This document shows, piece by piece, positions 26,454 through 35,332 of a DNA stretch of 64,000 bases; positions within the stretch are counted from its first letter, which is position 1, and every line of letters begins with the position of its first letter. The position numbers were made by a program, and so were the translations under genes. The notes under the pieces were generated by a model. It had not been told where the DNA came from, ran no database searches, and saw only the letters and a list, made by a program, of their open reading frames with translations. Origin of the DNA: an uncultured Chlorobiaceae bacterium (lineage in GTDB: Bacteria; Bacteroidota; Chlorobiia; Chlorobiales; Chlorobiaceae); assembly GCA_903866255.1 (NCBI GenBank), contig CAIPMW010000087.1, positions 1-64,000 of the forward strand, given 5' to 3'.

Positions 26454-27889
26454 AGCTCCTGACGTGTTATGGCCAGCATGTCCCCTATTTTCTGCTCGAC
26501 CTCCTCCCATTCTGAAGCAGGGTCCGATCCTTTTACCAGCCCGGCGCCGGAATAGAGATAGACAAAACGACCATTGACGAGCGCAGAACGGATGGCAACA
26601 CAAAATTCAGAAGCGTCACGGCTTACCCAGCCGACAGGTGCGGCATACCAGCCACGGCTGAATGGTTCCAGTTCCAGGATATGTAACAGGGCAGGTGCAT
26701 TGGGTACTCCGCCGACCGCCGGGGTGGGATGGAGAAGCTTCAGCACTGCGGTGTCATTTTCGAACTCGGGTTTCAGCCTGGCGGCACAACGGGTATAGAG
26801 ATGTGCGAGGCGGTGGAGTTGCAGTACCTGCACCTCCACTTCCATATCAATATTGCTGCATATTTTGAGTAACTCATTATAGATCATCTCTCTGACAAAA
26901 TTATGCTCACGGATATCTTTTTCTGAATTCAAAAGTGTTTCGGAGGCGTGATGGTCATTGCCGTTGATACTCTCTTTTAAACAGGTGCCCGCAAGAGCTT
27001 CGGTGAGCAGCATTTTGGCATCCCTCCGGTAAAGTCGTTCAGGAGTAAAGCTGAAAAAGGCCTGATTCTCGACTGGTTCAAAGTAGAACCTGTAGATAGC
27101 GTTCTCCGGATAGGGGTAGTTTAACAGAAAAAGAAGGGGTGAAAAGCTGTGTCTGAATTCAAGAACGGTCTGCCGGGCAAGCATGATCTTTTCCATTTCG
27201 CCGTTCTTGAATGTCTGGATCGCCTTCCTGCACTGTATCATCCAGGTTTCCTTGTCCGGGTTATAGGAGATCTTCTGCAGTTCCGGCAGTTTCATAAACG
27301 ACCCGTCAGTTTTGGTGACAATGCGATTGAGCACGTCGGTTATCTCGCTGATTTTTGACTGAAGATCATTATGGCATTCTAACCAGAGGTGGCACGAAAG
27401 TGTGAGATTGTTGTTGTCAGAGCTTAACTGGACGAGTGGCAGTACAAAGGAAAAAGAGGGGAAGGCCTGCCAGATTGGCTCCTGTTGTTCTGTAGTGTTG
27501 AAACAAAAGCCACCGAAATAGCGTGCGTATTGATCTTTCTCAGCCAGAGAGCGCTTGAACTGCTCGAACGTGGCATTGTTATCTCCAGCTCCCTCACACT
27601 GGATAGAGTCAGCAACTCCTACTCCCGCAACTGAAAAGTCCTGTTCCCTGTTCATCCAGAAAAGTCGAGGATAGACTGTCTGATGGTAAAGCCATTCAGG
27701 CAGCTTTGCAGGTTTCACTCGCTGACAGAATGTTACGAGTTTTGTATGACCCGTACTGTTTAATCGATGGTTCTCATCATAAAGGTGAAGTGCCGCAACA
27801 AGGCTTGAAACCGCCACTCCCATGGGCAAGAGGTCTGTTGAAGGGGTAATGATATAGTGGTTTTCATTCATGGATGCAGTTGTCGGCAT
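26450..27889 (-). CDS. menF: Isochorismate synthase (MenF-type)
   Basis: This 479-residue chorismate-utilising enzyme supplies isochorismate to MenD. The C-terminal half holds the active-site fold: EKIMLARQTVLEF, FSFTPERLYRRD, LTEALAGTC, HPTPAVGGVPN, GWYAAPVGWVS and YSGAGLVKGSDPASEWEE. The N-terminal third is variable, as usual. It is the first gene of a menF-menD pair on the minus strand. Green sulfur bacteria use menaquinone-7 and chlorobiumquinone in electron transfer. A start six codons further in (MNENHYI) is possible. Confidence 0.93.
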   Translation of the reverse strand: MPTTASMNENHYIITPSTDLLPMGVAVSSLVAALHLYDENHRLNSTGHTKLVTFCQRVKPAKLPEWLYHQTVYPRLFWMNREQDFSVAGVGVADSIQCEGAGDNNATFEQFKRSLAEKDQYARYFGGFCFNTTEQQEPIWQAFPSFSFVLPLVQLSSDNNNLTLSCHLWLECHNDLQSKISEITDVLNRIVTKTDGSFMKLPELQKISYNPDKETWMIQCRKAIQTFKNGEMEKIMLARQTVLEFRHSFSPLLFLLNYPYPENAIYRFYFEPVENQAFFSFTPERLYRRDAKMLLTEALAGTCLKESINGNDHHASETLLNSEKDIREHNFVREMIYNELLKICSNIDMEVEVQVLQLHRLAHLYTRCAARLKPEFENDTAVLKLLHPTPAVGGVPNAPALLHILELEPFSRGWYAAPVGWVSRDASEFCVAIRSALVNGRFVYLYSGAGLVKGSDPASEWEEVEQKIGDMLAITRQEL

Positions 27890-27919
27890 TGTATTCTACT
27901 CAAACACGTTTGTCGCGTG

Positions 27920-28513
27920 TCACTGGCCTGCTTTATTGAGATGTTTTTGCAGAGAGACGGCAAGATAATTGTTTTTCTGAAGAAGCCATTCATAAATTGC
28001 CAGAGCCTCTTTCATGCGTCCAGTATGGACATAGCACACTGCAAGATTGTAGTGTGCATCAATAAATGATTCGCTGTTGTCAATAGCCTCGTTGTAGAGT
28101 GCTGATGCTTTGTCAAATTGTTTCAATTGCATATAGGCGTTGCCAAGATTGTACAGTCGCAGGGAATCTTTTGGAGATCGTTCGAGATGTTGCTGAAAAA
28201 AAGTAATGGCTTCGGTGTACTTTTTTTGGTTAAAGGCTACTGCCCCGAGGGAGTGTATGGCTTCATCAAGTTCTGGATTGATGGCAAGTGATCTTTTGAA
28301 TGATTCGGATGCCTCAGTGTAGCGCTGATTTCGCGCATAGGCTTTACCGAGAAGCAGAGAGGCTTTGGCATCCTGGGGGTTTTTCCAGACTTGCCGCTGG
28401 AGGCTCTCTATCTCATTTGGTTTGCATGCGGTGAGGAGTGTCAGCGCAGCGAGCATAACAAGCGCGGAAAAACGCGCTATGCCAGCCATCGGATGTAGTG
28501 GTAAATTATTCAT
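27920..28513 (-). CDS. TPR-repeat lipoprotein
   Basis: The 197-residue form from the ATG at 28513 has a signal peptide ending in the lipobox LLTAC, so it should be lipidated in the cell envelope. Behind it come about five tetratricopeptide units (ASLLLGKAYARNQRYTEA, LHSLGAVAFNQ-like segments, LYNLGNAYMQLKQFDKA, DAHYNLAVCYVHTGRMKEA). It is probably a protein-binding scaffold; the partner is unknown. The stop is 30 bases upstream of the menF start, on the same strand. Confidence 0.8.
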   Translation of the reverse strand: MNNLPLHPMAGIARFSALVMLAALTLLTACKPNEIESLQRQVWKNPQDAKASLLLGKAYARNQRYTEASESFKRSLAINPELDEAIHSLGAVAFNQKKYTEAITFFQQHLERSPKDSLRLYNLGNAYMQLKQFDKASALYNEAIDNSESFIDAHYNLAVCYVHTGRMKEALAIYEWLLQKNNYLAVSLQKHLNKAGQ

Positions 28514-28699
28514 ATTGGATCCAATATAAACACTCCATGAATTATCTGCCAATCTTGATTGCTGGTGGTACTGATTTGGCGCAAATATTTCCAAATGGTC
28601 ATTATGGAGTGTAACTTCACGGGGTAAGGCGTTGGTGCGTTTCTGGTCCAAACTCATTTTGTGTTGATGGGTGCTTTTATCACTATATTATCGTAAGCA

Positions 28700-28906
28700 A
28701 TGAAAAGTGAACTGCAGGTAAGCGGGATGAGTTGTGCTGGTTGTCAACTGCTTGTTAAGGAGGCTCTGGAGGAGGTGAAAGGGGTAAGGCTGGCGGAGGC
28801 CTCTTTTCGGGACGGCGTTGTTGCTGTTGACTATGACCATGAAGCGGTGAACATGGCAACCATAAAAGCGGTTATTGAAGAGCAGGGTTTCAAGGTACAG
28901 GCGTAA
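28700..28906 (+). CDS. Heavy-metal-associated domain protein (CopZ-like)
   Basis: This 68-residue protein is a single ferredoxin-like HMA domain with the metal motif GMSCAGC (9-15) and the usual ending EEQGFKVQA. Such proteins carry copper(I) or related soft metals in the cytoplasm. No copper ATPase lies next to it; the neighbour 33 bases downstream is an NYN-domain protein. Confidence 0.85.
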   Translation: MKSELQVSGMSCAGCQLLVKEALEEVKGVRLAEASFRDGVVAVDYDHEAVNMATIKAVIEEQGFKVQA

Positions 28907-28939
28907 TGCTTGCCAAAATTAAAGGAGCAGAAAAATTGT

Positions 28940-29683
28940 ATGGCAGTTGAAAAAACAGAAAGATTGGCGGTGCTTATTGATGCCGATAACACACAGGCGA
29001 CAATTATAGAGGGGTTGCTGGCAGAGGTCGCCAAGTATGGAACTGCCAGTGTTAAAAGGATTTATGGCGACTGGACATCGACAGCACTGAGAAGCTGGAA
29101 GGAGGTGCTGCTGGAACACTCTATACAGCCGATACAGCAGTTCGGCTACACCAAAGGGAAAAATGCGACGGACAGCGCAATGATTATTGATGCCATGGAT
29201 CTCTTGTACACGGGAAAGTTTCATGGGTTCTGTATTGTCTCCAGTGACAGTGATTTTACGAAACTTGCTTCCCGGATCAGGGAATCGGGATTGATTGTTT
29301 ACGGTTTTGGAGAGAAAAAAACCCCATTGGCGTTTGTGTCCGCATGTGACAAATTTATCTTTATTGAAGTACTTCGTGCAAAAATCAATGAAAATGAGCC
29401 CATTGCAAAAAAAACGATGGCAGAACTCAAGCAGGATACCCGTCTGGTACGGTTGTTGAGAAATGCGGTTGAAGCCTCTTCGGACGAAAGTGGCTGGGCA
29501 CATCTTGCAACGACGGGCAGCAATATTGCAAAGCAGTCATCTGAATTTGATCCACGGAATTATGGCTACATCAGGCTGGGTGAGCTGCTGACGGCCACAA
29601 AGCTTTTCGATTTTGAGGAGCGACTTATAGGAGAAGGTGAGTCAAAAGCCATTTATGTTCGCGATAAACGCAAGAAAAGCTGA
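28940..29683 (+). CDS. NYN-domain putative ribonuclease with C-terminal OST-HTH/LOTUS domain
   Basis: The 247-residue protein joins a PIN-like NYN nuclease domain (about 5-150; LAVLIDADNTQ, GKNATDSAMIIDAMDLL, FCIVSSDSDFTKLASRIRESG with the conserved acidic residues) to an OST-HTH/LOTUS domain (about 165-245; WAHLATTGSNIAKQ, FDPRNYGYIRLGELL). This pair is widespread in bacteria and is thought to target RNA. The ATG at 28940 has AAAGGAG (28921-28927) twelve bases upstream; a TTG at 28910 is possible but less likely. Confidence 0.88.
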   Translation: MAVEKTERLAVLIDADNTQATIIEGLLAEVAKYGTASVKRIYGDWTSTALRSWKEVLLEHSIQPIQQFGYTKGKNATDSAMIIDAMDLLYTGKFHGFCIVSSDSDFTKLASRIRESGLIVYGFGEKKTPLAFVSACDKFIFIEVLRAKINENEPIAKKTMAELKQDTRLVRLLRNAVEASSDESGWAHLATTGSNIAKQSSEFDPRNYGYIRLGELLTATKLFDFEERLIGEGESKAIYVRDKRKKS

Positions 29684-29908
29684 GTGCAATTTTTGTTCAA
29701 CGTTTGATTCGTTTTTTGCACAGCCTATCGCTCAATACCCGGTTACATATCAGTTATTGCGCAGGAGTAATGAGGATTGCAGGAACCGTCGATATTCAGA
29801 CGCAGCACCTTCTATTCAGGGGTATTGAGGCCCCGGGTAGTCTGTTCTTAGCGCTTTGTACCGCAGCAAATGTGACGGAAGGTTTTCACAAAATGGAAAA
29901 TTTTGTTT

Positions 29909-29965
29909 CAGCTCCGCAAAAAAAAACCTTCCGTTGATAACGAAAGGCTTTTTTTTGCGGAGCTG
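29909..29965. repeat. 27-bp inverted repeat overlapping the tRNA-Asp 3' end
   Basis: Arm 29909-29935 matches the reverse complement of arm 29939-29965 at 25 of 27 positions, with GAT as the loop. The right arm contains the last eight bases of the tRNA-Asp gene, so the tRNA acceptor end is present a second time in opposite orientation. The A9 and T8-9 tracts make the core a bidirectional terminator. Confidence 0.9.
29918..29956 (-). terminator. Bidirectional intrinsic terminator for tRNA-Asp
   Basis: Stem CCTTCCGTT (29927-29935) with AACGAAAGG (29939-29947), flanked by an A-run on the left and a T-run on the right. Read from the minus strand it ends the tRNA transcript; read from the plus strand it could end the NYN gene transcript. 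Confidence 0.85.
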
Positions 29966-30032
29966 ACGGGGCTCGAACCCGCGACCTCCTGCGTGACAGG
30001 CAGGCGCTCTAACCAAACTGAGCTACAGCTCC
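29958..30032 (-). tRNA. tRNA-Asp (anticodon GTC)
   Basis: On the minus strand the acceptor stem GGAGCTG pairs with CAGCTCC, the D-arm has AGCTCAGTTTGGTTAGAGC, the anticodon loop is CTGTCAC (GTC), and the T-arm has GGTTCGAACC. The discriminator base is G and CCA is not encoded. All stems pair as expected. Confidence 0.97.
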
Positions 30033-30204
30033 AGTAATAAGCTGTCAATGTATGCAGCCGCTTCATAATATCCAAAAAGTTTTTTCAAATCATTTCTTCT
30101 CTTTATAAGCGTCATATTTTGCCGGATTTTTATAAATTTGCGCTCAGAAGTGTTATTTCGAATGGCGAAGTTTCTCATCATAAACAATCAAGACAGTTAT
30201 TCTC

Positions 30205-31548
30205 ATGGCCGTTATAAACTCCAGAAATTCTCTGACCGTTACGGATAATCGTACCGGAAAAATCTTTGAATTTCCGATTGAAAATGGTTCCATAAATACG
30301 ATGGATCTGCGTCAGATCAAGTTTTCAGATGATGATTTTGGATTGCTGGGCTATGATCCCGGATTTCTTAATACCGCCTCCTGCAAAAGTCAGATCACCT
30401 ATATCGACGGAGATAAAGGCATCTTGCGCTATCGAGGCTATCCGATTGAAGAGCTTGCAGAGTACAGCTCTTTTTTGGAAAGCGCTTACCTTCTCATCAA
30501 GGGCGAGTTGCCGGACATGGAGCGACTGGCAGTCTGGACTCACAATATTCGTCATCACACCATGACCCATGCCAACATTGTCAAGTTTATGGACGGGTTT
30601 CGTTATGATGCTCATCCGATGGGTATTCTTGTTGGCACTGTTGGAGCGCTTTCGACCTTTTACCATGATGCGAAGGATATTCGAAGTGAAGAGTCCCGTA
30701 AACTCCAGGCCCACCGTCTTATAGGCAAAATACCCACCCTCGCCGCCATGAGTTTTCGTCACAGTCTTGGTTTCCCTTATGTTCTCCCTGATAACGAACT
30801 GAGCTATACCGGCAATTTTCTTTCCATGATGTTCAAGATGACAGAGCATCATTACAGGCCAAATCCGGTGCTTGAGCGTGCGCTTGATGTCCTTTTCATT
30901 TTGCATGCCGACCATGAGCAAAATTGTTCAACCAATGCTGTGCGTGCTGTGGGCAGTTCCGGTGTTGACCCCTATACGGCAATTGCAGCAGGTTGTGCTG
31001 CGCTATACGGGCCGCTGCATGGTGGTGCCAATGAGGCGGTTATTCACATGCTGCTGAAAATTGGCTCGGTTGACAAGGTGCCGGAGTTTATTCAATCGGT
31101 CAAAGATGGTGAAGGGCGCCTGATGGGCTTTGGCCACAGGGTCTATAAAAATTATGATCCACGCGCCAAAATAATCAAGGAGATTGCTTTCCAGGTGTTT
31201 GAGGAGACTGGTCGCAGCCCATTGCTTGATATCGCGCTGGAGCTTGAGAGAATTGCGCTTGAAGATGAATATTTTGTTGGACGGAAGCTCTATCCCAATG
31301 TAGACTTTTACTCCGGCTTGATCTATCAGGCAATGGGATTTCCCATGGATATGTTTCCGGTTCTTTTTGCTATTGGCCGGATTCCTGGATGGCTCGCACA
31401 GTGGATTGAGCATGTCAAGGATTCAGAGCAGAAGATTGCACGGCCACGGCAGATCTACCTTGGAGAAGATGTGCGTGAGTTTGTTTCGATGGAAAAACGC
31501 CCGAAAAATCGCCTTGACGAACAGAAGGTTGGTATTTGCAGGTTGTAA
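30205..31548 (+). CDS. gltA: Citrate synthase
   Basis: This 447-residue enzyme joins oxaloacetate and acetyl-CoA. The sequence carries DGDKGILRYRGYPIEELAE, the active-site HADHEQNCSTNAVR, the second catalytic region GPLHGGANEAVIHML and MGFGHRVYKNYDPRA. In green sulfur bacteria carbon enters through the reductive TCA cycle, with ATP-citrate lyase running the opposite reaction; citrate synthase may serve oxidative flux in the dark. It appears to be transcribed alone or with gatC, 37 bases downstream. Confidence 0.97.
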   Translation: MAVINSRNSLTVTDNRTGKIFEFPIENGSINTMDLRQIKFSDDDFGLLGYDPGFLNTASCKSQITYIDGDKGILRYRGYPIEELAEYSSFLESAYLLIKGELPDMERLAVWTHNIRHHTMTHANIVKFMDGFRYDAHPMGILVGTVGALSTFYHDAKDIRSEESRKLQAHRLIGKIPTLAAMSFRHSLGFPYVLPDNELSYTGNFLSMMFKMTEHHYRPNPVLERALDVLFILHADHEQNCSTNAVRAVGSSGVDPYTAIAAGCAALYGPLHGGANEAVIHMLLKIGSVDKVPEFIQSVKDGEGRLMGFGHRVYKNYDPRAKIIKEIAFQVFEETGRSPLLDIALELERIALEDEYFVGRKLYPNVDFYSGLIYQAMGFPMDMFPVLFAIGRIPGWLAQWIEHVKDSEQKIARPRQIYLGEDVREFVSMEKRPKNRLDEQKVGICRL

Positions 31549-31585
31549 AGATGCATTTTGCATAACTCGTTAATGATCTTTTTCT

Positions 31586-31873
31586 ATGTCGGTTACTACA
31601 AAGGATGTCACCTATATCGCAGAGTTGGCCAAGCTGAAGTTTAGTGATGATGAGATGCTGACCATGACGGACGAGCTGAACAATATTCTGCATTATATCG
31701 ACAAGCTCAACGAGGTCGATACCGAGGGTGTGGTGCCGCTCAGCAGCATTCACGATCCGGTTAATGTGCTGCGCGAGGATGTTGAACACACTCCGCTGTC
31801 ATCAGCAGAGGTGCTGCAGAACGCTCCCGATCGGCAGGATCGTTTTTTCAAGGTTCCAAAAGTGATCGGGTAA
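31586..31873 (+). CDS. gatC: Glutamyl-tRNA(Gln)/aspartyl-tRNA(Asn) amidotransferase subunit C
   Basis: This 95-residue protein stabilises the GatCAB complex that amidates mischarged Glu-tRNA(Gln) and Asp-tRNA(Asn). [34 protein letters not shown] and the C-terminal FFKVPKVIG are typical. gatA and gatB are elsewhere. The next gene starts eight bases downstream. Confidence 0.95.
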   Translation: MSVTTKDVTYIAELAKLKFSDDEMLTMTDELNNILHYIDKLNEVDTEGVVPLSSIHDPVNVLREDVEHTPLSSAEVLQNAPDRQDRFFKVPKVIG

Positions 31874-31881
31874 CTTGCGCG

Positions 31882-32172
31882 GTGCTGGATCTCCACGAAA
31901 AAAATGGCAATGTGGTTTTTATGGTCAGAGCAAAACCCCGCTCCTCGAAGACCATGGTTTGTGGCTATTATAATGGCGGTGTGAAGGTGAGCCTGAAGGC
32001 GGCACCTGTTGATGATGCGGCAAACGTGGAGTGTTGTGCCCTGTTTGCCAGGCTGTTTAAACTCTCGCCTTCGCATGTGCATGTCGTTTCCGGCAGAAGC
32101 TCCCGAACCAAAGGGGTTATGATTGAAGGGGTTGCCGCCGAAACTGCACGTCTCATTCTTGAACAATTGTGA
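31882..32172 (+). CDS. DUF167 (YggU) family protein
   Basis: This 96-residue protein starts at GTG and shows the DUF167 pattern [14 protein letters not shown] ... [17 protein letters not shown] ... [25 protein letters not shown]. The family is conserved but its role is not known. It is packed between gatC (8 bases) and kdsB (stop TGA directly followed by ATG), so all three are likely co-transcribed. Confidence 0.9.
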   Translation: MLDLHEKNGNVVFMVRAKPRSSKTMVCGYYNGGVKVSLKAAPVDDAANVECCALFARLFKLSPSHVHVVSGRSSRTKGVMIEGVAAETARLILEQL

Positions 32173-32922
32173 ATGTCTCTTAACGCTGTTATTCTCATAC
32201 CGGCAAGGCTTGATTCGAGTCGCCTCGAAAGGAAGATGCTTGCTGATCTTGAAGGGGAGCCTCTTCTTGTGCATACCTGGCGGCAGGCGCTGAAATCGCG
32301 TCTGGCTGAAAGGGTTGTCATAGCCACTGACAGCCAGGAGATTGCAGGCGTGCTTGAAGCTTATGGTGCAGAGGTTGTTATGACCTCCCCTGATGCCAGT
32401 TGTGGCACGGAACGTATTGCGGAAGCTGCGAGGACGATTGATGGTGATGTCTTTGTTAATCTCCAGGGCGACGAGCCCATGATCAGCCCCGAAAATATTG
32501 ATCTGGCGCTTCAGCCCTTTTTTTCTGATACACCTCCCGACTGCTCAACACTCGTTTTGCCGCTTCATCCCGATGACAGCGCCCAGATCGACGATCCCCA
32601 TCAGGTGAAGGTGGTGATGGATGCAAAGGGGTATGCGCTCTACTTTTCACGAAGCCCGATTCCCTTCAGGCGTCATAAGCTGCCGTCAACAACCCTCTAT
32701 CGTCATATCGGGCTTTATGCGTTCAGGGCTGAGGCGCTTCAGAAATTTGCGGCTCTGCCACCATCAATGCTTGAAGAGGCTGAATCACTTGAGCAGCTCC
32801 GTCTTCTGGAGAATGGTTTTCGAATCCAGTGTGTTACCACGCTGATTGACAATCCAGGTGTCAATACGCAGGAGGATCTTGAGCTGGTGCGCACTCTTCT
32901 CAGGGCAGCATCTTCTGGCTGA
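32173..32922 (+). CDS. kdsB: 3-deoxy-manno-octulosonate cytidylyltransferase
   Basis: This 249-residue enzyme activates KDO as CMP-KDO for lipopolysaccharide inner core synthesis. The start ([20 protein letters not shown]) is the nucleotide-binding segment, with the usual RLPGKPL replaced by [29 protein letters not shown] and [10 protein letters not shown] are diagnostic. Its last 23 bases overlap the end of xseA on the opposite strand. Confidence 0.95.
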   Translation: MSLNAVILIPARLDSSRLERKMLADLEGEPLLVHTWRQALKSRLAERVVIATDSQEIAGVLEAYGAEVVMTSPDASCGTERIAEAARTIDGDVFVNLQGDEPMISPENIDLALQPFFSDTPPDCSTLVLPLHPDDSAQIDDPHQVKVVMDAKGYALYFSRSPIPFRRHKLPSTTLYRHIGLYAFRAEALQKFAALPPSMLEEAESLEQLRLLENGFRIQCVTTLIDNPGVNTQEDLELVRTLLRAASSG

Positions 32923-34108
32923 TCACAGCAGGAAGCGTACCATCATGAAACAGCAGCTCTACCCCGTCAGACGGTTGGAGTTCTGCGGTGCCAGTCATGA
33001 ATTTCCCCTCTTTTCTGACAAGAACATAGCCACGTTCAAGTGTTTTCCGGTAATCGAGCAGTCCAAGCTGTTGCCTCACTGAGAGGTAGCATTGCAGTTT
33101 CTGCTGGTATGTTGTCGTAATGGCGCGCGACATCAGAGCAACCAGCGAGTCAAGTCGGTCGTGAAACTGCTGCATTTGCAGAGGTGGACGGTTGAAGGCG
33201 TAACTGCCGCAAATTGAGTCGACGTGACGTTCTGTCCCCTCAAGTTTTGCCATGAGCAGCCGATCCTGACGTGAACGGAGGTTGTCAATAGTTCGAAGCA
33301 ACTCCTGGGTATCGGGCACCGCAAGTTCTGCCGCAATCGAGGGGGTTCCGGCTCTCAGGTCGGCAACCATGTCGGCAATAGTCAGATCAGTTTCGTGGCC
33401 GACGGCGCTGATAACTGGTATTGCAGATCGATAGATGGCATTTGCCACCACCTCTCCGTTGAATGGCTGCAGGTCTTCCAGTGAGCCTCCTCCTCTGGCG
33501 ACAATAATCACCTCTGGCCGATGCTGCTTTTTTTTCGTGTTGTTAAAAAATGCGATGCCGGCCGCAACCTCTTCAGCCGCGCCTGTACCCTGCACCCTGA
33601 CGGGGTAAAGCAGCACTTTGGCGGCAGGAAAGCGCCGCTCCAGCACGTGACTCATATCTTCAATCACTGCGCCAGTTGGAGAGGTGATAAGGCCGATGGT
33701 CTCAGGGATTGCGGGAATGGCCCTTTTTCTTTCAGGGCTGAAATAGCCTGCCCCTGCAAGTTTTTGCAGCAGTTCAGCAAAAGCCTGTTGCAGCGCACCC
33801 TGCCCTGCCTCAATGAGCGAGGTGCAGATAAGCTGATAGCGACCAGATGGTGGATAGAGTTCAAGGCGCCCTTCAGCCACAACGTTTATCCCATCTTTTA
33901 AGGCAACGGCAATGCGGCTTGCGGTGGTTTTCCACACCACAGCGGGGATTTGGGCCCCTTCATCTTTGAGTGTCAGATAGATATGGCCCGAGCTGTGCCG
34001 TTTGCAGTTTGAAATTTCCCCCTTGATTTTAACTTGAGGAAAAAGAGTTTCCAGCCTGGTTTTGATCTGTTGGGTCAGTTCGCTGACTGAAAGGATCTCC
34101 TGATTCAT
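32900..34108 (-). CDS. xseA: Exodeoxyribonuclease VII large subunit
   Basis: This 402-residue nuclease subunit degrades single-stranded DNA. It has the N-terminal OB-fold ([41 protein letters not shown]) and the catalytic domain ([63 protein letters not shown]). The ATG at 34108 is chosen because the OB-fold begins there; the longer frame adds 39 unlike residues. The small subunit xseB is not adjacent. Confidence 0.95.
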   Translation of the reverse strand: MNQEILSVSELTQQIKTRLETLFPQVKIKGEISNCKRHSSGHIYLTLKDEGAQIPAVVWKTTASRIAVALKDGINVVAEGRLELYPPSGRYQLICTSLIEAGQGALQQAFAELLQKLAGAGYFSPERKRAIPAIPETIGLITSPTGAVIEDMSHVLERRFPAAKVLLYPVRVQGTGAAEEVAAGIAFFNNTKKKQHRPEVIIVARGGGSLEDLQPFNGEVVANAIYRSAIPVISAVGHETDLTIADMVADLRAGTPSIAAELAVPDTQELLRTIDNLRSRQDRLLMAKLEGTERHVDSICGSYAFNRPPLQMQQFHDRLDSLVALMSRAITTTYQQKLQCYLSVRQQLGLLDYRKTLERGYVLVRKEGKFMTGTAELQPSDGVELLFHDGTLPAVISQKMLP

Positions 34109-34324
34109 TGTATTGTATTTTAAGGGGGTCGTCTGAAGGCAACAAGTTGCACTCAATAAAGTAAAAGATTTTTTAAAATCCCTTTTGATTCCCTGAATAA
34201 GATTGCAGCTTGTCTGGCCGAGCAACTTGAGAAAGGCACGGTTTTCGACAGGGATGTGTTATATTCAGTGTTTTTATTCATTGAAAGGTAAGGGCGACTT
34301 GTGCGCAAAGAGTTATGGTAACGT

Positions 34325-35332
34325 ATGATAAGTAGTGATTTGACAGAGGAGCTGGCTGACCTGCTTGGTATGGAGAGGCAGGAGACGGCATCTCTTTTCA
34401 ACGGATTTTGTGGGGCCATGGTGGCGGAGTTGCTTGCCTTTCGGAGGCTCTCTATCAAAGGGCTTGGTTCATTGTATGTCGCCCATGTCCCTGCAACTAA
34501 AAAAAGTGCAGGAGCGACCACGATATTTGCCCCTCCCGTCAATAAGTTACGGTTCGAGAGTACGCTCTCCAGTGGTGATGAGACGCTCTCCCTTGCCGTT
34601 TCGAGGTTATCCATGAGTCAGGGGGAAGCTGCAAAGTTTGCCAGGACTCTTTCCACACTTTTCTCTTCGGCGATACAGCAGGAAACAGAGATTGTACTGA
34701 ATGGACTGGGAAGATTTGCTCTTGAGGAGGGTGCGTACAGCTTTTTCCCTGAACGAGCACTGGAAGAGCTGTTGAATCGTGAGTATCAGGAGCTGAAAGA
34801 GGTTGTTCTCCCGCATCATCACGAGTCTGTGAGTGAAAAGAGAGCGTTGGGCTCTGTTGTTCCACTGATCGTCATTACTGTTCTGGCCCTGTTGTTTGCC
34901 CTGTGGTATGGAAAATCTTTCTCTTCAAAAGCGCATCCCTCAAAAGAGCTTAAGAGCCCGATTGTTCAACCACAAGCTCAAGCTCGATCCAGCATAGCTT
35001 CTGTCATCACTTCTGCAGGAACTCCGGCAGCAAGAGCGGTTGCAGACTCTCTGGTTCTTCTAAAAGGGGATTATGCGATTGTTCTTGCAACATTTGAGTC
35101 GGAAAAGAGGGCGTTGGTGGAGCTTGCCCCACTCCGATCCGCAGGAATCAATGCCTTTCTATGGCTGGCCTCTATGGACGGGATGAAATATTTCAGGGTG
35201 ATGACCGGCAAATTTGCCAGCCGCGAAGCTGCAGCAGAGCAGCTCAAAGGAATGCCACGCAACTCTGTTCGTGGCGCCTATATTCAACAGGCAAAGCAAA
35301 GCATTGTGGTTTATGGAAAAAAAGGGTTGTAA
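34325..35332 (+). CDS. HU-like / SPOR-domain membrane protein
   Basis: The 335 residues show an N-terminal region of two HU/IHF-like helical repeats (about 1-60 and 85-145: LADLLGMERQETASLFNGF ... LSIKGLGSLYV; SQGEAAKFARTL ... VLNGLGRFAL), one membrane helix (about 178-196, VVPLIVITVLALLFALWYG), a low-complexity linker and a C-terminal SPOR domain (about 245-335). SPOR domains bind denuded peptidoglycan at the division site, so the protein should link the cytoplasm and the wall. Similar HU-CCDC81-SPOR proteins are common in Bacteroidetes/Chlorobi. The last 20 bases overlap bchY. Confidence 0.8.
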   Translation: MISSDLTEELADLLGMERQETASLFNGFCGAMVAELLAFRRLSIKGLGSLYVAHVPATKKSAGATTIFAPPVNKLRFESTLSSGDETLSLAVSRLSMSQGEAAKFARTLSTLFSSAIQQETEIVLNGLGRFALEEGAYSFFPERALEELLNREYQELKEVVLPHHHESVSEKRALGSVVPLIVITVLALLFALWYGKSFSSKAHPSKELKSPIVQPQAQARSSIASVITSAGTPAARAVADSLVLLKGDYAIVLATFESEKRALVELAPLRSAGINAFLWLASMDGMKYFRVMTGKFASREAAAEQLKGMPRNSVRGAYIQQAKQSIVVYGKKGL

